Assembly (NCBI GenBank): GCA_031546815.1
Contig: JAVBJV010000060.1
Span: 1-39,788 of the forward strand
Source of the DNA: JAVBJV01 sp031546815
GTDB lineage: Bacteria; Pseudomonadota; Alphaproteobacteria; Acetobacterales; Acetobacteraceae
Direction: 5' to 3'
DNA length: 39,788 nt
The stretch's first letter is position 1, and every line of letters begins with the position of its first letter. The translations under genes were made by a program, and so were the position numbers. The notes beneath the pieces are model-generated. The model was given only the letters and a program-made list of their open reading frames with translations. It was not told where the DNA came from and ran no database searches. Positions 23,300-31,800 of the stretch are shown here, piece after piece.

Positions 23300-25678
23300 A
23301 TGACGTTCGAAGGGATCGGTGCTTCACCGAAGCGCAAGGAAGATCAGCGGTTTTTAACCGGGCGCGGCAATTATACGGATGACATCAACCGCCCGCACCA
23401 GCTCTATGCGTATATCCGCCGCAGCGATCGGCCGCATGCGCGGATCACCTCGATCGACACACAGGCAGCAGCGGCGGCGCCGGGCGTGGTGGCGGTGTTC
23501 ACCAATGCCGACATGGCGAAGGATAACGTCGGCGGGTTGCCATGCGGCTGGCAGGTGCACAGTAAGGACGGATCACCGATGGCCGAGCCTGCGCATCCGG
23601 TTCTGGCCGATGGCGTTGTGCGCCATGTGGGCGACCCGATCGCGGTGGTGATCGCCGAGAACAAACAGGCCGCGAAAGATGCCGCCGAACTGATTGGGGT
23701 GGAATTTGCCGATCTGCCATCCGTCAGCGCCGTGAAAGACGCGTTGGCCGCCGATGCGCCCCGCGTGCACGAAAGCGTTTCCGGCAATCTGTGTTACGAC
23801 TGGCATATCGGCGACAAGGCGGTGGTCGATAACATCTTCAGTCGCGCCGAGCATGTGGTGCGGTTGGATCTCGGCAATAACCGGCTGATCCCGAACGCCA
23901 TGGAACCACGCGCTGCGCTGGGCGATTTCGACCCCGGCACCGGCGATTACACGCTGTACACAACCAGCCAGAATCCGCACGTGATCCGCATGCTGATGGG
24001 CGCCTTTGTGCTGCACATCCCCGAACACAAATTGCGCGTGGTGGCGCCCGATGTTGGCGGTGGTTTCGGCTCGAAGATCTATCACTATGCGGAAGAAGCG
24101 ATCGTCACCTGGGCCTCGGCCAAGGTGGGCCGCCCGGTGAAGTGGACGGCCGAGCGCACCGAATCCTTCATGTCCGACGCACACGGGCGCGATCATGTAT
24201 CGACGGCCGAAATGGCGGTGGATGGGAATGGAAAATTCCTCGCGCTGCGGGTCAGCACGCTGGCGAATATGGGCGCGTATCTGTCGACATTTGCGCCGGC
24301 AATCCCAACCTATCTGTATGCAACGCTGCTGGCCGGTGTGTACACGACACCAGCGATTTACGCCGAGGTGAAGGCCGTCTTCACCCACACCGTGCCGGTC
24401 GATGCGTATCGCGGCGCGGGCCGCCCCGAGGCTGCGTTCCTGCTTGAGCGTCTGGTCGATGCCGTGGCGTATGACCTGAAGCTCGACCGGGTGGCGGTGC
24501 GTCGGCTGAACTTTATTCCGCCGGATGCGTTCCCGTATCAGACACCGGTCGCGTTGCAGTATGACAGCGGCAATTACATCAGCACGCTGGAACAGGCGAT
24601 GCAGGTCGCTGACTGGGCGGGGTTCGAGGCTCGGCGCAGCGCCGCACTGGCGAAAGGCAAACTGCGCGGGATTGGTATATCGACCTATCTGGAGGCGTGC
24701 GGCATTGCGCCATCGGCGCTGGCGGGCAGCCTGGGTGCGCGGGCTGGCTTGTATGAAGTGGCGAATATCCGCGTGCATCCCACCGGCAGCGTCAGCGTAT
24801 TTACCGGCACGCACAGCCACGGGCAGGGGCACGAGACGACGTTCGCCCAGCTGGTGACCGAACAGCTCGGCGTACCGTTCGCGCAGGTCGATATCGTGCA
24901 CGGCGACACAGCGCGGATTCCGTTCGGCATGGGCACGTATGGATCTCGCTCGCTCGCCGTGGGTGGCTCCGCGATGGTGAAGGCGATGGATAAGATCATC
25001 ACCAAGGCCAAGCGCATCGCCGGGCATCTGATGGAAGCCGCGGTTGAGGACATCGAATTCAAGGACGGCAAATTCACCGTTGCCGGGACCGACAAGTCCC
25101 GTACGCTGGGCGACGTCGCGCTGGCGGCTTACGTGCCGCACAACTACCCGATCGAGGAACTGGAACCGGGGCTCGAGGAAACGGCGTTCTACGACCCGAA
25201 GAACTTCACTTATCCCGGCGGCTGCCACGTGGCCGAGGTCGAGATCGACCGCGATACCGGCGTCACCCGCGTGGTGAATTTCGTCGCGGTGGACGATGTG
25301 GGCCGTGTGGTGAACCCGATGATCGTCGAGGGGCAGATCCAGGGTGGCGTTGCGCAGGGCATAGGGCAGGCTCTGCTAGAGCTGGCTGTGTATGACGAAC
25401 ACGGCCAGCTCCTCAGCGGCTCGATGATGGACTATACCATGCCACGCGCCGACGATCTGCCGAACATCCAGGTCGGCACGGAAAGCACGATGTGCACGCA
25501 CAACCCGCTGGGCGCCAAAGGCTGCGGCGAGGTAGGGGCCATCGGCTCGCCGCCCGCGATTATCGGCGCGGTGGTGGATGCGTTGCGTGACTATGGCGTG
25601 CGGCATGTGGACATGCCAGCCTCGCCGCAGAAGATCTGGCAGATTATACAGAGCAAGCGTCCGCAGGCAGCGGCGTAA
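23300..25678 (+). CDS. molybdopterin-binding large subunit of a xanthine dehydrogenase/CO dehydrogenase-family hydroxylase
   Basis: A 792-residue catalytic subunit holding the Mo-molybdopterin cofactor. The N-terminal a/b hammerhead domain (about 7-130, RKEDQRFLTGRGNYTDDI) is followed by the two Mo-cofactor domains, with VVAPDVGGGFGSKIY (about 248-262), the active-site loop DAYRGAGRPE (368-377), GTHSHGQGHETTFAQL (about 502-517) and the catalytic base Glu744 in KGCGEVGAIGSPP. The loop reads AYRGAGR, the form II pattern, and lacks the cysteine of true CO dehydrogenase (AYRCSFR), so CO oxidation is unlikely. The enzyme should hydroxylate an N-heterocycle or aldehyde using water; the substrate cannot be named from sequence. 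No Mo-cofactor insertion chaperone is encoded next to it. Confidence 0.94.
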   Translation: MTFEGIGASPKRKEDQRFLTGRGNYTDDINRPHQLYAYIRRSDRPHARITSIDTQAAAAAPGVVAVFTNADMAKDNVGGLPCGWQVHSKDGSPMAEPAHPVLADGVVRHVGDPIAVVIAENKQAAKDAAELIGVEFADLPSVSAVKDALAADAPRVHESVSGNLCYDWHIGDKAVVDNIFSRAEHVVRLDLGNNRLIPNAMEPRAALGDFDPGTGDYTLYTTSQNPHVIRMLMGAFVLHIPEHKLRVVAPDVGGGFGSKIYHYAEEAIVTWASAKVGRPVKWTAERTESFMSDAHGRDHVSTAEMAVDGNGKFLALRVSTLANMGAYLSTFAPAIPTYLYATLLAGVYTTPAIYAEVKAVFTHTVPVDAYRGAGRPEAAFLLERLVDAVAYDLKLDRVAVRRLNFIPPDAFPYQTPVALQYDSGNYISTLEQAMQVADWAGFEARRSAALAKGKLRGIGISTYLEACGIAPSALAGSLGARAGLYEVANIRVHPTGSVSVFTGTHSHGQGHETTFAQLVTEQLGVPFAQVDIVHGDTARIPFGMGTYGSRSLAVGGSAMVKAMDKIITKAKRIAGHLMEAAVEDIEFKDGKFTVAGTDKSRTLGDVALAAYVPHNYPIEELEPGLEETAFYDPKNFTYPGGCHVAEVEIDRDTGVTRVVNFVAVDDVGRVVNPMIVEGQIQGGVAQGIGQALLELAVYDEHGQLLSGSMMDYTMPRADDLPNIQVGTESTMCTHNPLGAKGCGEVGAIGSPPAIIGAVVDALRDYGVRHVDMPASPQKIWQIIQSKRPQAAA

Positions 25679-25690
25679 CGGAGGAACACC

Positions 25691-26488
25691 ATGTACGACT
25701 TCACATACGCCAAAGTTACGAACGTGACCGATGCCGCTAAAGTGCTGGCCAGCGATGCCGAGGCCAAGTTGATCGCTGGCGGCATGACATTGCTGCCCGT
25801 TCTGAAACAGCGCCTCAACAAGCCGTCGCAGTTGCTCGACCTTGCTGGAGTGCCGGATCTGGATGGGATCAAACATGTGGGCGGTACGCTGACCATCGGC
25901 GCGATGACCACACATGCCGAAGTGGCGCGCAACACCGGCGTGCGCTCGGCCATTCCGGCACTGGCCGATCTGGCAGCGCAGATCGGGGACGAGCAGGTGC
26001 GTCACCGCGGCACGATTGGCGGTTCGCTGGCGAATAACGATCCGTCGGCGTGCTACCCCTCGGCCGTGCTGGCGTTGGGGGCGACGGTTGTGACCAGCAA
26101 GCGACGCATTGCGGCCGATGAATATTTCCAGGGCATGTTCACCACGGCCCTGTCGCAGGACGAGATCATTCTGGCCGTTGAATTCCCGGTGCCTGAAAAA
26201 GCTGCCTACGCAAAATTCCCGAACCCGGCATCACGCTATGCCATGGTCGGCGTCTTCGTCGCCAAGGGAGGGCAGGGGGTGCGCGTGGCCGTTACCGGTG
26301 CCGGGCAGGATGGTGTGTTCCGGCATACTGCGATGGAAGCTGCGCTCGGGAAATCGTGGTCGGCTGCGGCTTTGGACGGGATAGCGACTCCGGCCGACGG
26401 CCTGAACGGCGACATTCATGCCAGTGCCGAATATCGTGCGCATCTGATTGGTGTGATGGCGCGGCGGGCGGTTGCCCGGGCGGGGTGA
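25691..26488 (+). CDS. FAD-binding medium subunit of the molybdenum hydroxylase (CoxM/XdhB-like)
   Basis: A 265-residue flavoprotein subunit. FAD pyrophosphate contacts are LIAGGMTLLPVLKQR (27-41) and RHRGTIGGSLANNDPSA (104-120). LTIGAMTTHAEVARN (67-81) and the C-terminal CO_deh_flav_C domain (about 160-263, FPNPASRYAMVGVFVA) complete the fold. It takes electrons from the small subunit. An iron-sulfur insertion typical of 4-hydroxybenzoyl-CoA reductase is absent at this length. It starts 12 nt after the large-subunit stop and is the last gene of the operon. The convergent gntR stop lies 2 bp away with no room for a terminator. Confidence 0.93.
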   Translation: MYDFTYAKVTNVTDAAKVLASDAEAKLIAGGMTLLPVLKQRLNKPSQLLDLAGVPDLDGIKHVGGTLTIGAMTTHAEVARNTGVRSAIPALADLAAQIGDEQVRHRGTIGGSLANNDPSACYPSAVLALGATVVTSKRRIAADEYFQGMFTTALSQDEIILAVEFPVPEKAAYAKFPNPASRYAMVGVFVAKGGQGVRVAVTGAGQDGVFRHTAMEAALGKSWSAAALDGIATPADGLNGDIHASAEYRAHLIGVMARRAVARAG

Positions 26489-26490
26489 CC

Positions 26491-27222
26491 TCAGCCGTGT
26501 TCCGCCAGAGTCGACAGCGTGCGCGAGAAAGAGTCAATGTGCGCTTCCATGGCTGCCATTGCACCCCGGGCGTCGTGCCGGTGAAGCTGTTCTGTGATGA
26601 CGCTGTATTCCTGCAGGATCTCATCAACCCAGGAACCTGAAGCCAGAGCCATCGCCCAGAACCGCGCCGAGCGGTCGTGCACACTGTCGAGCAACTGCAC
26701 CAGAACCCGATTGCGCGTGGCATCGGTTATGATCGCGTGGAAACGCCGGTCCAGGGTAATCAGGCTGGCGACATCATTGCGCTTGGCTTCGTGAATGTTG
26801 GCGATGATGACGTTGAGCTGCTGAAGCTCGGCCGGAGTGATGCGTTCTGCCGCCAGCGATGCAGATACAGGGTCATTCAGACGCCGGACCACCATCAATT
26901 CCAGAAAATCGTTGATTGACAGGGGCTGCACCAGAACGCCCTTACGCGGCACGATGCTGACCAGCCCCTCGTGCATCAGGCGATGCAGGGCGTGATGAAC
27001 GGGCGTGCGGCTTAACCCAAGCTCGATGCAGATGGCGGTTTCGTTCAGATAGGAGCCAGGCGGCAATCGCAAGGTAATGATCGCAGATTTCAACTGCTCG
27101 TAAGCAAGCTGATTTTGCGGCAAGCGCTTTACGGCATAAGCACCGACGCTTCTATCCTGACCCGTTTGGAGAACAAACCGCGACATGGCCAAGATATACA
27201 GCAGGAAAGGCGGTATCAGCAT
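26491..27222 (-). CDS. GntR family transcriptional regulator (FCD/FadR subfamily)
   Basis: A 243-residue ligand-responsive DNA-binding protein. The winged helix-turn-helix spans about 34-101 (AYEQLKSAIITLRLPPGSYL, LGLSRTPVHHALHRL, GLVSIVPRKGVLV). The all-helical FCD domain (about 104-235) keeps the metal/ligand residues D158 and H162 (LDRRFH) and the later histidines of EQLHRHD and MEAHID. Family members usually repress an adjacent catabolic operon until its substrate binds. The convergent hydroxylase/importer operon is the obvious target, and a palindrome shared by both promoters supports this. Met13 (27184-27186) is an alternative start that removes the odd hydrophobic N-terminus; neither start has a clear ribosome-binding site. 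Confidence 0.9.
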   Translation of the reverse strand: MLIPPFLLYILAMSRFVLQTGQDRSVGAYAVKRLPQNQLAYEQLKSAIITLRLPPGSYLNETAICIELGLSRTPVHHALHRLMHEGLVSIVPRKGVLVQPLSINDFLELMVVRRLNDPVSASLAAERITPAELQQLNVIIANIHEAKRNDVASLITLDRRFHAIITDATRNRVLVQLLDSVHDRSARFWAMALASGSWVDEILQEYSVITEQLHRHDARGAMAAMEAHIDSFSRTLSTLAEHG

Positions 27223-27518
27223 AGTTCAATTAGTAGAAAGTCGTGTGAAATTTTACTTTAGTTAATATGGATGCAATGCAATCCATATAATGGGAAAAAA
27301 TGGGTTGATATTGTATTTTTAAATCTGACTCGCAGTGAAATGATTAGTTTTTGGAGATTGCGGCCTATTTGTCATCTATACAAGGAAGGGAGGAATAATT
27401 ACCTCAATAGCGGACATCTTCCGACAGCGGCATCTCTCATGTTGAGATTACCGCAATCAGTCATAAAAGACAATATTTGTGGTTTTATTTTTGTCCGGAA
27501 CGTTGTGTGTCGTCGATT
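27223..27518. promoter_or_regulatory. AT-rich intergenic region with palindromic operator candidate upstream of gntR
   Basis: ATATGGAT (27265-27272) and ATCCATAT (27281-27288) form a perfect 8-bp inverted repeat around GCAATGCA, centred about 55 nt upstream of the gntR start. The overlapping CCAT-ATA-ATGG (27283-27293) matches the palindrome before the importer operon. By hand count 27241-27360 is 36/120 G+C (30%), far below the flanking genes. The remainder (27300-27518) shows no credible gene and lies downstream of the repressor gene; it marks the left edge of the accessory segment. Confidence 0.5.
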
Positions 27519-28085
27519 TTACGGCAACGGAACAGGCGGGTCGCGCAAGTCCTCGTTGTCGAGGATAAGCTTAGTCATGAGTTCGGCCATGATATCGACT
27601 GCACGATCCGGCTGTTCAGCGGCTTCCTGCAGGTTATCGTAGGTGAACGAGAGCATTTTCGAAAAAACCTCGGGCGACTGGGGTGCGTTGCGGGTTTTCT
27701 GCACCGCAAGTACCATGGCCGCTGCCTGGCGCAGCCGTTCGGCATCCAGGTCGGACTGCATCCTGATCGTCTGCGTAGAAGGGGAGGCGTCGGCTGCTTC
27801 CGCGTTTCTGCCGTCGAGGAGCCATCCGCGATCCACGCCACAGGTATCGGCCAGTTTGATGACGGTTGTGGCGCGCATATCGCGACCATTCATATAGTTT
27901 TGAAGCGAGGCCAGCGGTAAACCAAGGCGTTCACAAACAACCTTGTTCCCACCTGCACGGCGCACGGCCAGCCGCAGGCGATCCGCACGACTCTGCAATT
28001 CGCTCTCCAGTGGTGGATCGCAACAATCGTTGCCTTTTGCGCTATAGATATTGGCTTTTGGCGTCTTTTTGGTAGGGGTGGGCAT
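27519..28085 (-). CDS. phage-type helix-turn-helix repressor lacking a peptidase domain
   Basis: A 188-residue putative repressor. An HTH of the phage CI/C type lies at about 33-92 (ADRLRLAVRRAGGNKVVCERL, LPLASLQNYMNGRDMRATTV, GVDRGWLLDGR). The NKVVCERLGL/SLQNYMNG recognition region and the closing GWLLDG are typical of prophage repressors. The C-terminal half is acidic and helical, with no S24/LexA-like peptidase, so induction by RecA-stimulated self-cleavage is not expected. I prefer the ATG at 28083-28085; the frame extends upstream only to a TTG at 28127 inside the presumed promoter. It is divergent from the Ner-like gene, the layout of a phage early switch. Confidence 0.8.
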   Translation of the reverse strand: MPTPTKKTPKANIYSAKGNDCCDPPLESELQSRADRLRLAVRRAGGNKVVCERLGLPLASLQNYMNGRDMRATTVIKLADTCGVDRGWLLDGRNAEAADASPSTQTIRMQSDLDAERLRQAAAMVLAVQKTRNAPQSPEVFSKMLSFTYDNLQEAAEQPDRAVDIMAELMTKLILDNEDLRDPPVPLP

Positions 28086-28456
28086 TTTTTCATAACTTTT
28101 TGTGGCAATGCAAGAAAAAAGACACAAACGTATCCATATTTCCTATCGAAGGCCATGAATGGCGTTGACATATAGACCGCAAGTGTGCATTCTTACATTT
28201 GAGTGAGCGTTTGTGGTTTTGTGAGTTGCGTTTTTTGGAGGGTATGTGCACTTTCATGAGGGTGGCCCGATGATGTTGAAACGGGATTAGGCAAGCATCT
28301 CAGTTGCCCGCGATACCAGGCGCGGGTGTTATTCGATGCCGTGGCAGGAAAACTATATCAGTCAGCGGGGCCGCTACCCACAAAAATGGGAAGGCGCCTG
28401 AACTGTTGGAATTTTTTTCGAAAGGTCCGGCAAGTCAAATTGGGAGTTGATTTGGC
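28086..28456. promoter_or_regulatory. divergent phage-like control region with palindromes and a -35 consensus
   Basis: This gene-free stretch separates repressor and Ner-like genes. GCCAT-GA-ATGGC (28152-28163) directly abuts a perfect -35 TTGACA (28165-28170) on the plus strand; the -10 at 17-nt spacing (CATTCT, 28188-28193) is weak. CACAAACG (28123-28130) and its reverse complement CGTTTGTG (28208-28215) flank this core almost symmetrically. Further down CCCGCG-N8-CGCGGG (28307-28326) and AGCGG-GG-CCGCT (28364-28375) are perfect hairpins in the Ner leader. GGGAG lies 10 nt before the Ner-like ATG. Confidence 0.5.
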
Positions 28457-28771
28457 ATGTTCATTACTTCTCGAAAAGCTGCCCCAACTGACTGGCCCCC
28501 CGCAACTATTAAGGCGGCTCTGCGTGAGTGTGGCTGGTCTCTCTGGGAAGTTGCCCTTGCGCATGGCCTGCCTGCTTTGGCGTGTGCGCGTGCGCTGCAT
28601 ACTCACTCGCTGAGAGGGGAGGCCGCAATTGCTTCGGCTTTGGAGATCCCGGCGCAGCGGATTTGGCCGTCACGTTACATGGCTTTTGACAGCACAGCAC
28701 GCGCTTCCTTTCACGAGAATGAAGGGTCTTTTGTCGGCGATATTCATCATGGCCTCCGTAGGCTCGCATAA
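28457..28771 (+). CDS. Ner/Nlp-like winged-helix regulator
   Basis: A 104-residue DNA-binding protein of the Mu Ner / SfsB (Nlp) family. The core is residues 11-74: TDWPPATIKAALRECGWSLW, EVALAHGLPALACARAL, IASALEIPAQRIWPSRY. The final IWPSRY is close to invariant in the family. A 30-residue polar tail follows. In phage Mu, Ner turns down early transcription and the divergent repressor gene; the divergent HTH repressor here reproduces that arrangement. However, no transposase A/B genes follow. Instead the giant autotransporter starts 124 nt downstream on the same strand, so this regulator may act on it. GGGAG upstream of the ATG supports the start. Confidence 0.82.
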   Translation: MFITSRKAAPTDWPPATIKAALRECGWSLWEVALAHGLPALACARALHTHSLRGEAAIASALEIPAQRIWPSRYMAFDSTARASFHENEGSFVGDIHHGLRRLA

Positions 28772-28804
28772 AATTGCGAGTCGGCAAAACGCCGGAATGA
28801 CTGC

Positions 28805-28831
28805 ACGGGCGTCAGTGCTCCCCGTCTTTTT
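28805..28831 (+). terminator. weak intrinsic terminator candidate between ner-like gene and autotransporter
   Basis: ACGGG (28805-28809) pairs with CCCGT (28821-28825) around an 11-nt loop and is followed by CTTTTT. The stem is only 5 bp, and an alternative GCAC/GTGC pairing overlaps it. It would partly separate the Ner-like transcript from the autotransporter, implying a separate promoter in 28832-28895 (GATAAT at 28863-28868 is a possible -10). Confidence 0.3.
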
Positions 28832-28895
28832 GCTCTCGTCCGATCTGACCCCATAGCGGGTTGATAATACTTGTAAATTTAGGGTTTCCGTCATC

Positions 28896-31800
28896 ATGTT
28901 ATTTGGTTGCGTTTCTTCTGCTCGTGCGCGTTCTGCGCGGAGCAATTTGTTGTCTGGTGCCAGCTACGGACGGGCGGTCCGGCGGGCGGCGGTTGTTGCG
29001 GGTGTGCTGGGGGCCCTGACCACGGCAGGGGCCAATGCACAGTCTACTACCATCGCACCTGTCTGGGGCAGTGGTAACAACGGCCAGGTCGGTGCCTATG
29101 TGGTGGACGACGGCAGTGTAAGAACTCTGGCTGGTAATTTTGCGTTTTCACCGGCCACAACGGGCGCTGTGACCATATTGCCTCTGTGGAGTGTCTGGGA
29201 CCAGGGCGGCGTTACCAACGATGGCGGCATGGGGTCGTTGGCTGGCAGAACGTATAACTATTTCGCCAACCAGGATATGCCGGTCACAGTGCCAGATCCG
29301 ATCACTGGCGGCACCAGAACCTATAACGCTTATTCCAACACTAACCTGTTTGTTTGTTTGTATACAGCGCCGTGCACATTCACAACGAACGTTGACACGT
29401 ATCAAAGCGCAAATGATGCAAATATTTACAACGATGTGCGTCTGGCCACGGTCAACAACGGCACTCTGAATATGGATATTTCCGGAAATTTTGCTACGGT
29501 CGGTGCCAAGAACACCGCCTATGTGCTGGCGACCGATACCGGCACTGCCATTTGGAGGCATGATGCAGATTTCAGCCCAATGGGGGGAATGTATACGACG
29601 ACGGCGCCAGGAAAGATTCTGCCATTTGATAGAACAATTGGTACTTCCAGCTATCGTGGAACTTTCACGGCGTTTGACGGCAGTGCGCATACAGTTAATT
29701 CGATTGATGATTTCCATGCCTATAATACTTGGTTGATCAGCCAGTTGCAGACCGGCGCATTGGCGACCGGTGCCTATAATACAGAACTCGCCAAAGGCTA
29801 TGTTCTTACAGATTACACAATCACGATCGACCCCACGTTGGGACATGTAATTGCGCCAGACGATCTGCTGTTTGTGCCATCGGTAAAGCAGGTCATGATG
29901 GAGGCTAATGGCAGCAGCGCCAGAGCCGAAATCGCCACAGGGGTGACGATAACATCGTCTCGAGGGGGCGCTGAGGATGGCGGGAGCATAGCGGCCGTCC
30001 TGTATGCCACGGATGGCGGTACCGTGGTCAATAACGGGATGATCGGTACACGCGGCTGGACCACTCCCAATGGCATTCGGGTCGAGAGCGGTGGCCATGG
30101 CATCAATGCGGGCGTTCGCACGCAGGGCTATTTGAGTACGTTTGCTGAAAATGCCAGCGCTGTGGGTAAGCCGGTATTGGAAGGGGCAGGGGTAGACTTT
30201 GTTGGGGGGGCTGGGTCCACTTATCTCAACAGCGGCATCATCAATGTGGCTGCATACAATCAGGGGATTGCTCCAGTAGCCACTCATGGGTTGTTGGTGC
30301 AGTACGGTGGCAGTGCCATCAATACTGGCACGATGAATATTGGTGTGGCTGACAACGTAACCGCCGGGATATTGGTTGGTGTAAACATCAGTAGCAACGG
30401 CACCTTCACCAATGCGGCTGATGGGGTGATCTATCTGGGGCGCGAAGCGAGCGCCGATCTCAGCGTGGCATCAATGATGCGTGGTGGGGCAGATACGTCT
30501 CATGCTGCTGGTATGCGGGGTGTTTACGTTAATAACGCGACTGCGATTGCCACCACTAATGCAGGGCGGATTATTATCGGCAGCAAGCTCGGTAATACAT
30601 ACGCGATGGAAGCCGTTGGTGGCCTCAGCACGATTATCAACGCAGCAAGTGGGGTGATCGATGTCAACGGTGCATTGACCAGTGCGCCGGGTCAGAACCG
30701 CGCCATGTGGGTGCATGCCACGGCTGCTACCAGCGAGAATGCGGGGACCATCAACCTGAGCGGCGTGAACGCAGTTGCGGTGATGGTCGGTGCGGCGGGC
30801 AAGGTCATATCGTCCGGCACGATCAACATCACAGCCGGATCTGATCCGTCGACAGGGTTGCGTAATTACGGGGTCTGGGCAGAGAACGCTGGCAGCACCG
30901 TGACTTTGTCGGGTGTGGTCAACATGTCTGGCGACGGTGCGATCGCTGTGCATGCGCGCGATAGAGGGATCGTAGATATCACGGGCACCGGTGTTGTGAA
31001 TTTCCTCGGCGGCACGCGGCAGATCGGTTACTTCGTGCATGGCGTTGGTTCAGCCATCAACAATAGCGGGACCGGTGCACAGAATGTGTCGACCGAAGGC
31101 TCGACTCTGTTCCGCATGGAAGACGGTGCTGACTTCCTTGGCGGTGTCGGTGCCGCGTCTGCATTGACGGCTTCCGGCAAGGACACGATCGCAGTTCTGG
31201 TGACAGGCCGGACCGGGACGGACGTGTCTGCGTTCAACTCTGGCGGTATGACGCTGAGCCTAACGGGTGACGGCGCTACTGGTGTGCGCGTTGAAGGCGG
31301 GGCGCAGGGGCATATTGCGTCTGCGGCAACGATCAGCCTGGCCGGTGTGAATGCCATCGCCGGTATTGCCGACGGTCAGAAATACGACCTGGCAGGCAAC
31401 CCGACCGGCGCGCCGATCCCGGGTGTGCTGGCTGACGGCACGCTGGCAGCGGGGGCCGCAGGCTTTGGCACAGGCACGCTGCTTGTGGCGGACTCTGCGC
31501 TGACATCTTCGTGGGATGGTGTCACGGGCTACATCGCGCGTAACGGCGCCGAGCTGAGCAATGGCGCCAATCTGACTTTCACGGGGGCGCATACAACGGG
31601 TATCCGCGTTGAATCCGGTTCGCGTGGTCGCAATACAGGTCGTATTGAAATCGGCGCGGGTGGCACAGCCATCAGCGCGATCGACAGTGCCAATCAGGTG
31701 ACGACGGTCAATACGTCGGGCGACATTGTCCTGAACGGCGGCAGCGTTACGGATCGCACGATCGGGATCAATGCATCCGGTTCGCAGACCGTTGTGAACA

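Noticed and set aside
23300..25678. Aerobic carbon monoxide dehydrogenase (coxL)
   Set aside because: The active-site loop is AYRGAGR and lacks the Cys of the AYRCSFR form I signature; gene order also differs from cox operons.
27271..27642. 123-codon plus-strand frame in the AT-rich gap
   Set aside because: The second half is antisense to the repressor gene, the first half lies in the promoter region, there is no ribosome-binding site and no recognisable protein pattern.
28326..28613. 95-codon plus-strand frame overlapping the Ner-like gene
   Set aside because: It is out of frame with the well-matched Ner/Nlp domain and its product has no family features.
11085..28880. Near-identical 17-mers ATAATACTTGCAAATTT (start of the barrel gene) and ATAATACTTGTAAATTT (28864-28880, before the autotransporter)
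   Set aside because: A 16/17 match is expected by chance a few times among all pairs in 40 kb, and one copy is inside the signal-peptide coding sequence. No regulatory link is claimed.
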